Shown here: positions 1-6,283 of the stretch, piece by piece
How the letters are laid out: each line of letters begins with the position of its first letter
How positions within the stretch are numbered: the stretch's first letter is position 1
NCBI GenBank assembly: GCA_023418835.1
Contig: JAEZYW010000033.1
Span: 1 to 10,015 of the forward strand
Reading direction: 5' to 3'
Source of the DNA: Bacillota bacterium
GTDB taxonomy: Bacteria; Bacillota; Clostridia; Tissierellales; Peptoniphilaceae
Length of the DNA stretch: 10,015 nucleotides
The notes under the pieces: model-generated
Seen by the model: only the letters and a program-made list of their open reading frames with translations
Told to the model about the DNA's origin: nothing
The model's database searches: none
Program-made: the position numbers and the translations under genes

Positions 1-9
1 TTGTAAGGT

Positions 10-128
10 TATCTGGTGAGAATAGCAAAAGGGAAACACCTGTACCCATACCGAACACAGAAGTTAAGCCTTTTAACGCCAAAAGTACTGATTTAGAGAT
101 GAATTGGGAGGATAGGAACTTGCCAGTT
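10..128 (+). rRNA. rrf: 5S ribosomal RNA
   Basis: Structural RNA of the large ribosomal subunit. The sequence shows the conserved 5S core ccgaacacagaagttaag at about 51-68, the upstream helix II strand around cacctgtacccat, the loop E/helix IV region agtactg...gggagga at about 84-112, and a closing helix in which ctggtg (13-18) pairs with tgccag (121-126), with two G-U wobbles. The ends are set from this closing helix and are good to a few bases. The length of about 119 nt is normal for 5S. A strong terminator follows directly, so this is the 3' end of an rRNA transcription unit or a lone 5S gene. The 23S gene that would normally precede it lies outside the window, so I cannot tell which. Confidence 0.95.
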
Positions 129-132
129 TAGA

Positions 133-170
133 GAGCTTGGATAATCTTGGATAATTCCAAGCTCTTTTTT
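133..170 (+). terminator. Intrinsic terminator of the 5S/rRNA unit
   Basis: A 9-bp stem, gagcttgga (133-141) with tccaagctc (156-164), is followed at once by six T residues (165-170). This is a textbook rho-independent terminator. The 14-nt loop is unusual because it contains an extra copy of the 10-mer found at the top of the stem (see the repeat at 136-155). A shorter competing hairpin is also possible: 146-151 with 156-161 around a TAAT tetraloop. Confidence 0.93.
136..155 (+). repeat. 10-bp perfect tandem duplication inside the terminator
   Basis: The 10-mer cttggataat occurs twice head to tail, at 136-145 and 146-155. Removing one copy leaves a perfect 9-bp stem closed by a TAAT tetraloop. 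The duplication therefore most likely arose by slippage in an originally compact terminator hairpin. Confidence 0.85.
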
Positions 171-171
171 C

Positions 172-200
172 TTGTAAAAAAATTTAAATTGTGATACTAT
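172..200 (+). promoter_or_regulatory. Promoter of uraA (sigma-A type, extended -10)
   Basis: The -35 is TTGTAA (172-177). After a 17-bp spacer comes a -10 TACTAT (195-200), preceded by the extended -10 motif TGA (192-194). The arrangement TG-n-TA--AT with 17-bp spacing is typical of low-GC Gram-positive housekeeping promoters. The predicted transcript starts near 206-208 and gives a leader of only about 50 nt before the uraA start codon. The promoter lies just behind the rRNA terminator, so uraA should be transcribed independently of the 5S gene. Other alignments (for example GATACT at 193-198) are possible but space less well. Confidence 0.72.
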
Positions 201-218
201 TATATAGATAAAAAATAA

Positions 219-250
219 CTTTAAATCAGTCCAGAGAGACTGGAAAGGAG
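219..250 (+). promoter_or_regulatory. PyrR-binding RNA hairpin overlapping the uraA Shine-Dalgarno
   Basis: The leader contains agtccagagagact (228-241), which matches the PyrR binding-loop consensus ARUCCNGNGAGGYU at all but one position (A for G, which here makes a U-A pair). It folds as a 5-bp upper stem, cagtc (227-231) with gactg (238-242), around the hexaloop CAGAGA (232-237) that fits CNGNGA. Below this is an asymmetric A-rich internal bulge on the 5' side (aaat, 223-226) and a 4-bp lower stem, cttt (219-222) with aaag (244-247). The lower stem uses the first part of the Shine-Dalgarno AAAGGAG (244-250). PyrR is the UMP/UTP-sensing regulator of pyrimidine genes. There is no terminator between this hairpin and the start codon at 256, so I infer that PyrR binding blocks ribosome access instead of causing transcription attenuation. 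Motif and fold are seen; the regulator and mechanism are inferred. Confidence 0.85.
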
Positions 251-255
251 AAATT

Positions 256-1506
256 ATGAGCGATCACGTTATTAGCAAATCTTTAGTTCAAAGTAATGCA
301 ATTATTAGAAACGGCGCGAGAGTTATTCTTGCCCTTCAACATTTAATTGCCATGTTCGGCGCAACAGTATTAGTACCTATTTTGACAGGCATTAACCCAA
401 CAGTAGCAATCTTTACAGCAGGTGTAGGAACTTTAATTTTCCATTTTTGTACAAGGGGAAAGGTTCCTGTTTTTTTGGGTTCGTCTTTTGCTTTTATACC
501 AGTAATTCTGACTGTTAAAGAACTCTATGGAGGGGATTTATCCTACGCCCACGGAGGAATATTAGTGGCAGGAATTATTTATTGCATGTTGGCTGGGATA
601 ATTTACGTTATAGGAATTGATAAAATAAGAAGATTATTACCTGCTCAAGTTGTAGGACCTATGATTATAGTAATTGGACTTAATTTAATTCCTACAGCAA
701 TTGGTATGGCATCTGCTAATTTTCTTCTAGCAATTATTACTCTTGGAGTTGCTCTTTTTATAAAGTTCAAAACCAAAGGTATGATTAATCAACTCTCCAT
801 ATTAATAGCAGTAGTTGTTGGCTATATAGCAGCCCTCATGTTAAATCAAGTGGATATAACTGGCATTACAACAGCGCCTTTACTATCTGCTCCATCACTT
901 TCTTTACCTAAGTTTGATATGGGAGCTATAGCAATAATTTCTCCCATTGTAATTGCAGTTTTTATGGAACATCTTGGAGATATAACTACAAATGGACAAG
1001 TTGTGGGAGAAAACTTTATAGATAATCCAGGACTTCATAGAACTCTTTTGGGAGATGGATTGGCAACAATGTTTGCAGGTTTAGTAGGAGGTCCAGCAAA
1101 TACAACTTATGGAGAAAATACAGGTGTATTAGCTATTACAAAAAACTACGACCCTTCTATTTTAAGATTAACGGCTGTATTGGCAATTGTTCTGTCTTTC
1201 GTTGGTAAAATTGGAGGATTACTTTCTTCAATTCCAACTCCAGTTATGGGAGGAATTTCTATAATGTTATTTTCCATGATTGCAATAGTAGGAGTACAGA
1301 CTATACAAAGAGAAAAAGTAAGCTTGAACTGGAAAAATTTTATAATCATGGGGACAATTCTCTTTATAGGATTAGGAAGTAGTTATATTAACAGTAACTT
1401 TGGCATTAATATTGGAATAAAATTAAATGAAAGTGTGTCCATTAGTGGATTAAGTTTGGCTGCCATTATGGGTATAATTTTAAACTTTGTTTTAAATAGA
1501 AAATAA
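256..1506 (+). CDS. uraA: Uracil permease (NCS2 family uracil:proton symporter)
   Basis: Imports uracil across the cytoplasmic membrane for pyrimidine salvage. At 416 aa it is close to E. coli UraA (about 429). The protein is hydrophobic throughout, consistent with the 14-segment NCS2 fold. Family landmarks are Q28-HLIAMFGATVLVP near the N-terminus, GSSFAF (75-80), E238-H239 in the EHLGD segment, the DPGLHR-like stretch NPGLHRTLLGDGLAT, and TTYGEN with E287. E238 and E287 correspond to the substrate-binding glutamates E241 and E290 of UraA. The residue matching UraA His245 is Asp242, which I believe is common in Gram-positive PyrP proteins. The start is fixed by AAAGGAG five bases before ATG. 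A PyrR-type hairpin sits over that ribosome site, which strongly supports uracil over xanthine or purine as substrate. The gene is monocistronic between its own promoter and terminator. pyrP is the alternative name. Confidence 0.93.
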   Translation: MSDHVISKSLVQSNAIIRNGARVILALQHLIAMFGATVLVPILTGINPTVAIFTAGVGTLIFHFCTRGKVPVFLGSSFAFIPVILTVKELYGGDLSYAHGGILVAGIIYCMLAGIIYVIGIDKIRRLLPAQVVGPMIIVIGLNLIPTAIGMASANFLLAIITLGVALFIKFKTKGMINQLSILIAVVVGYIAALMLNQVDITGITTAPLLSAPSLSLPKFDMGAIAIISPIVIAVFMEHLGDITTNGQVVGENFIDNPGLHRTLLGDGLATMFAGLVGGPANTTYGENTGVLAITKNYDPSILRLTAVLAIVLSFVGKIGGLLSSIPTPVMGGISIMLFSMIAIVGVQTIQREKVSLNWKNFIIMGTILFIGLGSSYINSNFGINIGIKLNESVSISGLSLAAIMGIILNFVLNRK

Positions 1507-1554
1507 GATTTCCATATTAATTTATCAGTCTATTTTAAAAATTGAAAATATTTT

Positions 1555-1580
1555 AAGCGTCCATTGGGCGCTTTTTCTTT
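1555..1580 (+). terminator. Intrinsic terminator of uraA
   Basis: An 8-bp stem, aagcgtcc (1555-1562) with gggcgctt (1566-1573) including one G-U pair, closes an ATT loop. It is followed by the T-rich tract tttcttttt. It lies 49 nt after the uraA stop and closes that unit. The 50-nt stretch between stop and stem holds nothing else that I recognise. Confidence 0.88.
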
Positions 1581-1605
1581 TTATTAGAAATATAGCTTAT
1601 ATATG

Positions 1606-1614
1606 TGATAGAAT
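1606..1614 (+). promoter_or_regulatory. Likely promoter (extended -10) of the yicC-gmk-rpoZ-priA operon
   Basis: TGA followed by TAGAAT (1606-1614) resembles the extended -10 in front of uraA (TGA-TACTAT). No good -35 exists at 17 bp; a poor TTAGAA lies at 1584-1589 with a 19-bp spacer. The site lies between the uraA terminator and yicC, where a promoter for the downstream operon is expected. The transcript would begin near 1620 and have a leader of about 20 nt. Confidence 0.5.
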
Positions 1615-1641
1615 ATTACTATAAACTTTTGAGGAGAATAT

Positions 1642-2532
1642 ATGATAAAAAGTATGACGGGTTTTGGAACCCATACGATTATTAGCGAAGAATTTGATAT
1701 AAAAGTAGACGTTAAATCTGTTAACAACCGATATCTAGACATTCAAATTAAAGGACCTAGATCTATTTTATTTTTAGACGATGAGCTTAAAAAAATAATT
1801 TCCGATCAGGTTAACAGAGGAAAAGTAGATGTCTTTATAGATATTAAATCCAAGGGAAATTACAATTTAGATTTGGAAATAGATTATAAATTGTTGGATT
1901 TATATAAAGAAAAAATTGCTGAAATATCTCAATATATGGATTTGAAACGTAAATTTAACATTTTTGATCTTTTGCATTATGATAAGGATATTTTAAATAG
2001 CCAAAAAATTGATTTAAGTGAAAACGAAGTTTTTATAAATACATGTAAAAATTGTGTTGAAATGGCGACAATAAAATTCCTTGAAATGAAGTTGCAAGAA
2101 GGTTATAATATTGAGTACGACTTAAACTCAAAGCTAGATGAATTGTCAAATATTGTAAGTGATATTGAGAAACTATCACAAGATGTAGTAAGTTCTAATG
2201 TGAATGAATTAAAAAAGAGAATATCAGAAATACTATCTAAAGAAGACGTACAATTAGACGAAGATAGACTTATTAATGAAATAGTATTTTACACTGACAA
2301 ATTGGCAATAGATGAAGAAATTGTTAGAATGAGAAGTCACATAGATTTATTTAAAAAAGTTTTAAGTGACAATATTTCTTCAGGTAAAAAATTGGATTTC
2401 TTAATACAAGAGATGAATAGAGAAACCAACACAATAGGAAGTAAGTCAGCTAACATAGATATAATTAATTATATTATAGATATGAAAGCAATAATAGAGA
2501 AAATGCGAGAACAAGTTCAAAATATTGAATAA
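1642..2532 (+). CDS. yicC: YicC/YloC family endoribonuclease
   Basis: Member of the YicC/YloC stress-protein family, for which RNase activity has been reported in E. coli YicC and B. subtilis YloC. At 296 aa it has the usual family length. The N-terminal domain carries MIKSMTGFG at residues 1-9, the KSVNNRYLDI segment (typically RSVNHRYLEI) and NRGKVDV. The C-terminal DUF1732 domain carries DKLAIDEEIVRMRSH, then KLDFLIQEMNRETNTIGSKS at about 250-269, and ends in REQVQNIE; all are near-invariant family signatures. The start is supported by GAGGAG (1631-1636) five bases upstream. It is the first gene of the operon, as yloC is in Bacillus, but here it is followed directly by gmk with no remA between them. 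It is cytoplasmic, with no signal or membrane segments. The RNA targets in this organism are unknown. Confidence 0.93.
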   Translation: MIKSMTGFGTHTIISEEFDIKVDVKSVNNRYLDIQIKGPRSILFLDDELKKIISDQVNRGKVDVFIDIKSKGNYNLDLEIDYKLLDLYKEKIAEISQYMDLKRKFNIFDLLHYDKDILNSQKIDLSENEVFINTCKNCVEMATIKFLEMKLQEGYNIEYDLNSKLDELSNIVSDIEKLSQDVVSSNVNELKKRISEILSKEDVQLDEDRLINEIVFYTDKLAIDEEIVRMRSHIDLFKKVLSDNISSGKKLDFLIQEMNRETNTIGSKSANIDIINYIIDMKAIIEKMREQVQNIE

Positions 2533-2563
2533 TTTAAATAGAAATTTAGGATGGTGGCAAAAA

Positions 2564-3175
2564 ATGGCAGAAGGGTTTTTATTAGTCCTTTCCGGTCCCA
2601 GTGGGGCAGGTAAAGGCACTGTTAGTACTGCATTAATGAAAGAATCTAAAGATATAATTTTTTCTATATCTTTGACTACTAGAAAACCAAGGCCTACTGA
2701 AATAGACGGCGAAAATTACTTTTTTGTAGATGAAGAAGAGTTTGAAAGGATGGTAAGAGATGACGAGCTTTTGGAATATGCAAAAGTTCATAACAATTAC
2801 TATGCGACTCCCAAAAAATTTGTTTTTGAACAAATAGAAAAAGGGGAAATTGTACTTTTAGAAATTGATGTTCAAGGTGCTTTGCAAATAAAGAAAAAAT
2901 ATAAAAATGCCATTTTTATATTCTTATTGCCGCCAAATATGAGTGAATTAAAAAATAGAATAGTAAAAAGAGGAACAGAAAGACCTGAAGACATCGATAC
3001 AAGATTTAATAACGCTTTTAAGGAATTAGATTTTGTTGGGGAATACGACTACTTTGTCGTAAATAACACTGTGGAACAAGCTGTAGTGGATATAAAAAAT
3101 ATTATTGCAGCTGAGAAACTGAGAGTAAAAAGATATAAAGATATAAAAGAAAATGTTACAAAAGGATGGGATTAA
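2564..3175 (+). CDS. gmk: Guanylate kinase
   Basis: Converts GMP plus ATP to GDP plus ADP, an essential step to GTP, dGTP and (p)ppGpp. From the chosen start the protein is 203 aa, normal for the family. It has the P-loop GPSGAGKGT at residues 11-19, the GMP-binding region with R40, R43 and the DGENYFF stretch around Y52, the Walker-B-like EIDVQGA segment, and the lid region RGTERPEDIDTRF. The reading frame is open back to an ATG at 2525, which would add 13 residues (MNNLNRNLGWWQK) and overlap yicC. That start has no ribosome site and the extension is unlike the family. ATG 2564 is preceded by ggtgg (2553-2557) at 6 nt and gives the family-like start MAEGFLLVLSGPSG. rpoZ begins right after its stop. 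Confidence 0.95.
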   Translation: MAEGFLLVLSGPSGAGKGTVSTALMKESKDIIFSISLTTRKPRPTEIDGENYFFVDEEEFERMVRDDELLEYAKVHNNYYATPKKFVFEQIEKGEIVLLEIDVQGALQIKKKYKNAIFIFLLPPNMSELKNRIVKRGTERPEDIDTRFNNAFKELDFVGEYDYFVVNNTVEQAVVDIKNIIAAEKLRVKRYKDIKENVTKGWD

Positions 3176-3176
3176 T

Positions 3177-3371
3177 TTGTATATACCTTCATTTGATCAA
3201 ATAAAAAATGTAGATAATAGCAAATATAAACTTGCATTAATGGTTGCTCAACGAGCAAGGCAACTAAATGATGAAAATGTGGAAGTTTATGTAGATGGTG
3301 ATGATAAAAATAATGTCACTATTGCAATGGAAGAAATAATAGAAGGTCACATAGTAAGTGATGAAGGATAA
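3177..3371 (+). CDS. rpoZ: DNA-directed RNA polymerase omega subunit
   Basis: Small accessory RNA polymerase subunit that assists beta-prime folding and assembly. It shows the diagnostic core SKYKLALMVAQRARQLN, matching the family pattern KY-L---AA-RARQ, and the later segment VTIAMEEIIEGHI, matching AL-EI--GKI. I prefer a TTG start at 3177, giving 64 aa that begin (M)YIPSFDQIKNVDNSKY, which aligns with the family start MLxPSIDxLxxxxxSKY. AAAGGATGGG at 3161-3170, inside the last codons of gmk, is the ribosome site. The ATG at 3153 gives 72 aa but would overlap gmk by 23 bp and add residues lacking in homologues. With the TTG start the gene lies one base after the gmk stop, so the two are probably translationally coupled. 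In many relatives coaBC follows; here priA follows directly. Confidence 0.88.
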   Translation: MYIPSFDQIKNVDNSKYKLALMVAQRARQLNDENVEVYVDGDDKNNVTIAMEEIIEGHIVSDEG

Positions 3372-3400
3372 GCTAGAAATATTCTAGCTTTATTTCTATT
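3370..3400 (+). promoter_or_regulatory. Intercistronic hairpin at the rpoZ/priA junction
   Basis: A perfect 9-bp inverted repeat, aagctagaa (3370-3378) with ttctagctt (3382-3390), has a 3-nt loop and starts within the rpoZ stop codon. A broken T-rich stretch, tatttctatt, follows and runs into the priA ATG. The T tract is too interrupted for a strong terminator, so it may be a weak attenuator, an mRNA processing or stability element, or a structure that shortens the distance between AAGGA (3364-3368) and the priA start. Confidence 0.6.
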
Positions 3401-5755
3401 ATGAGTATGTTTATAGACGTAGTAACTTTTAAAAATGTAATCAATTTAGACAAATTATTTACTTATGAAGTAGATTTTCCCGTATCACCGGGTGACTTTG
3501 TTCTGGTTGATTTTAATGGATCCTTAGAAATTGCCCTTACATTAAGGGTATATAGTTCTGAGGATAGTTTTGATGCTAAAATGGCTTTACAAAAGATTGA
3601 AGAGATTAAACCTTTAGAGGAAAAATATTTAGAGTTAGGTATTTGGATGAAGGAATTTTATATCCTAACTTACGCTAAAGCCTTTAGCACAATATGCGAT
3701 TTTACCAATATAAATAACCTTTCTTATAAATATACTGTAAAAAATTTAATACCCGACGAAGTTGAGGAACTGGTAGATAAATTAAATTCTGGAAAATCTA
3801 TAAATAAAGAGGAAAGATCCCTTTTAGATACTTTTATTGAAAAAAACCATATTATTTTAGAACCGAGTTATAGTGTTATAACTGGAGAGGAAGTAATTTA
3901 TTATAAATTTAATCTAAGTATTGAAGAAAGTTTAGATATCATAAGAAAAAACTCAACTCGACAAATTGATTTAACTAATGCAATTTTTGAAAAATTTTAT
4001 AAAATGAATTTTTTCTCAACAACAGATCTGAAAGACGTGGAAGAATACGATAAGTCTGTTTTTAATGAACTAATCAAAAAGAAAATTTTTGTAGAGACTA
4101 CTTTAGTTGAAAAAGAGTGGCAAAAAAGTAATATTTCCTTAACTGCCAAACAAGAAGATATAGTTAGTGAAATTAAAAGTTCCCAAAAGAATAAATTTCT
4201 TATAAGGGGTGTAACGGGATCTGGGAAAACAGAAATGTATTTCAATTTAATCGAAGATGTTTTATCAAGGGGTAAAAATGCCATTTTTCTAGTTCCTGAA
4301 ATTGGACTAACTCCCCAAATGGAGCTTAGAACTAGAGAGAGATTTGGAGATTTAATTTCTATAATACATTCCAAGTTATCTCGGAAAAAGAGAATCACCG
4401 AGATTGAAAAAATTCAATTAAAAAAATCTAGAATTCTCTTGGGAACTAGATCGGCAATCTTTGTACAAGTTCCAGATTTAGAATTAATAATAATCGACGA
4501 AGAACACGACGATAGCTATAAATTAGACGGATATAACAAATACGATGTCCGGGAAGTTGCAAGATTTTTAACGGAAAACACACCTAAATCAAAATTAGTT
4601 TTAGGTTCTGCAACCCCTTCTATGGAGACATATTACAAAGCAAAACTTGGAGTTTACGATTTATTTGTCATTGAAGAAAGACCCGAGAATGTTGAAATGC
4701 CAAAGGTTTCTGTTGTAGATATGCGTGAGGAGTTAAAATCTGGAAATACCACTCCATTTTCCCTTGAATTAATGGCGAGTATGAAAGAATCTCTAAATAA
4801 AAATAAGCAAGTTTTGCTTTTTTTAAATAGGAGAGGTTATTCTACTTTTGTTACTTGCAGAAGTTGCGGTTACACTGCTAAATGTCACAGATGTGACATC
4901 TCAATGGTATACCATAAAAACAATAATTTATTGAGATGCCATTATTGCGGACATATGGAATCTTCTCCTAGGATATGTCCAAGTTGTGGTAGCAAAAACA
5001 TAAAACTTTTTGGAATGGGAACTGAGAAACTAGAAGAAGAGACAAAAAATCTATTCCCAGATTTTGAGATTATAAGAATAGATTCAGACACTACTTCTAA
5101 ACATTCAGAGTATGAGGACAATGTTAAGAGGATTTTAAATGACGAAGTTTCTGTAATTATAGGCACCCAGATGATTTCAAAAGGATTTGATTTTCCCAAT
5201 ATCGATATGGTAGGAGTAATAGCTTCTGACTTGTCTTTGAACATTCCAGAATATGATGCGGCAGAGAAAACTTTTCAATTAGTAATGCAAGTTGCAGGAA
5301 GGTCTGGAAGAAGTAAAGAAAGAGGCAATGTGGTGGTTCAAACTTATAATCCCGATCATTATGCCATGAGAAGAGCTATTAACCACGATTATGAAGGATT
5401 TTTCGTAGATGAACTTAAAATTAGAAAGGCTTTTTCATATCCACCTTTTAGAAGACAATATATAATCACTATATTAAATAGGGATTTTAAAGAAGGAATG
5501 GATGTGGCTACAAAATTTTATGATTACTTAGAAGAAGAGATAATTAATAAAGGATTTGAAGATTTTACAGAATTAGTAAGTCAAAGGGATAGATTATCTA
5601 TTTCTAGATTAAATAATAGATACCATATAAATATCCTTTTGAATTCTAGCATTAAAGAAGAAAAATTTATAAAAAATTTGATATACGATATCTTTATTAG
5701 AAATAAATACAAAGTCAATCTTTCGAATACACATGTAGACGTAGTATCTAGATAG
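3401..5755 (+). CDS. priA: Primosomal protein N' (PriA replication-restart helicase)
   Basis: Superfamily 2 3'-5' DNA helicase that recognises stalled or repaired forks and loads the replicative helicase through the primosome. At 784 aa it is close to B. subtilis PriA (about 805) and intact. The N-terminal part (to about residue 240) corresponds to the 3' DNA-end-binding and winged-helix domains. The helicase core has Walker A GVTGSGKT (270-277), Walker B DEEHD (366-370), motif GTQMISKGFDFP from 588, and QVAGRSGR (630-637). Between the helicase lobes are eight cysteines in four CxxC pairs (486/489, 495/498, 513/516, 526/529), the two zinc sites typical of PriA. The start is ATG 3401 (MSMFIDVV); ATG 3407 is an alternative. 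Neither has a Shine-Dalgarno close upstream, and the AAGGA available lies before the hairpin at 3370-3390. coaBC, its usual upstream neighbour, is absent. Confidence 0.96.
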   Translation: MSMFIDVVTFKNVINLDKLFTYEVDFPVSPGDFVLVDFNGSLEIALTLRVYSSEDSFDAKMALQKIEEIKPLEEKYLELGIWMKEFYILTYAKAFSTICDFTNINNLSYKYTVKNLIPDEVEELVDKLNSGKSINKEERSLLDTFIEKNHIILEPSYSVITGEEVIYYKFNLSIEESLDIIRKNSTRQIDLTNAIFEKFYKMNFFSTTDLKDVEEYDKSVFNELIKKKIFVETTLVEKEWQKSNISLTAKQEDIVSEIKSSQKNKFLIRGVTGSGKTEMYFNLIEDVLSRGKNAIFLVPEIGLTPQMELRTRERFGDLISIIHSKLSRKKRITEIEKIQLKKSRILLGTRSAIFVQVPDLELIIIDEEHDDSYKLDGYNKYDVREVARFLTENTPKSKLVLGSATPSMETYYKAKLGVYDLFVIEERPENVEMPKVSVVDMREELKSGNTTPFSLELMASMKESLNKNKQVLLFLNRRGYSTFVTCRSCGYTAKCHRCDISMVYHKNNNLLRCHYCGHMESSPRICPSCGSKNIKLFGMGTEKLEEETKNLFPDFEIIRIDSDTTSKHSEYEDNVKRILNDEVSVIIGTQMISKGFDFPNIDMVGVIASDLSLNIPEYDAAEKTFQLVMQVAGRSGRSKERGNVVVQTYNPDHYAMRRAINHDYEGFFVDELKIRKAFSYPPFRRQYIITILNRDFKEGMDVATKFYDYLEEEIINKGFEDFTELVSQRDRLSISRLNNRYHINILLNSSIKEEKFIKNLIYDIFIRNKYKVNLSNTHVDVVSR

Positions 5756-5803
5756 TGATTTCAACTGTTGTTTTGTGGGTATTTCTATAATTAGGAGGTT
5801 AAT

Positions 5804-6283
5804 ATGGCAGTAAGAGTTATTAGATTAGATTCAGATCCCATATTGAGGAAAAAATCTAGACATATAGATGAAATAAATGATAGAACATTAGAACTTTTAG
5901 ATGACTTAGTAGATACAATGGTAGAAGCTGAAGGCGTTGGATTGGCTGCACCTCAAATTGGAGTTTTGAGAAGAGCTGTAGTTGTAGATGTAGGTGATGG
6001 TCCAATAAAAATGGTTAATCCCGTAATAGTATCTGACGAGGGCGAAGAAATTCAACCAGAAGGTTGTCTCTCAGTTCCAGGTTATACGGGTTTAGTGGAA
6101 AGACCTCTAAAAATATCGGTAAAATATACTGATGAAAAAGGCGAAGAAGTTATCCTAGAAGCTGAAGAACTTCTAGCTAGAGCAATTTGTCATGAAATTG
6201 ATCATTTAGAAGGCATATTATACACCGATAAAGCTACTGATATTCAAAGAATTGTAGAAGAAGAGGAAAATGAAGAAAATTAA
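5804..6283 (+). CDS. def: Peptide deformylase
   Basis: Metalloenzyme that removes the formyl group from the N-terminal methionine of nascent proteins. At 159 aa it has all three family motifs: GVGLAAPQIG at residues 44-53, EGCLS at 86-90 with metal ligand C88, and HEIDH at 130-134 with ligands H130 and H134 and catalytic E131. The short motif-2 form and overall length fit a type 1 enzyme. It has the strongest ribosome site in the window, AGGAGG (5793-5798), five bases before the ATG. The 48-nt gap after priA holds this site and no clear terminator or promoter. The tail is very acidic (EEEENEEN); its purine-rich codons also provide the ribosome site for fmt, which overlaps def by 14 bp. Confidence 0.97.
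   Translation: MAVRVIRLDSDPILRKKSRHIDEINDRTLELLDDLVDTMVEAEGVGLAAPQIGVLRRAVVVDVGDGPIKMVNPVIVSDEGEEIQPEGCLSVPGYTGLVERPLKISVKYTDEKGEEVILEAEELLARAICHEIDHLEGILYTDKATDIQRIVEEEENEEN

Noticed and set aside
206..255. Purine riboswitch or classical transcription attenuator in the uraA leader
   Set aside because: The leader is only about 50 nt and has no terminator or aptamer-sized fold; the PyrR hairpin explains the structure.
1146..1349. 67-codon open frame on the minus strand within uraA
   Set aside because: Antisense shadow of a well-supported membrane protein gene; no ribosome site, promoter or recognisable protein motif.
2525..2563. Upstream in-frame ATG for gmk at 2525
   Set aside because: No Shine-Dalgarno, and it adds 13 residues not expected in guanylate kinases; ATG 2564 has ggtgg at good spacing and a family-like N-terminus.
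2633..2833. Minus-strand open frame within gmk (and a similar one at 8930-9148 within rsmB)
   Set aside because: Antisense to conserved coding sequence; no independent support.
3370..3400. Calling the rpoZ/priA hairpin a firm intrinsic terminator (same question for 7886-7910)
   Set aside because: The following T stretches are short and interrupted, and the stems are AT-rich or short, with conserved operon genes continuing immediately; kept as regulatory hairpins instead.
3997..4398. 133-codon open frame on the minus strand within priA
   Set aside because: Lies entirely across the helicase Walker A region of priA; its hydrophobic, Ser/Leu/Phe-rich translation is what the complement of AT-rich Lys/Glu codons gives, with no start signals.
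4942..5244. 100-codon open frame on the minus strand within priA
   Set aside because: Overlaps the zinc and helicase motifs of priA; no ribosome site and low-complexity composition typical of an antisense shadow.
5786..5791. Perfect TATAAT between priA and def as a possible internal promoter
   Set aside because: No -35 at acceptable spacing, and the predicted transcript would start at or after the def Shine-Dalgarno, so it would lose the ribosome site.
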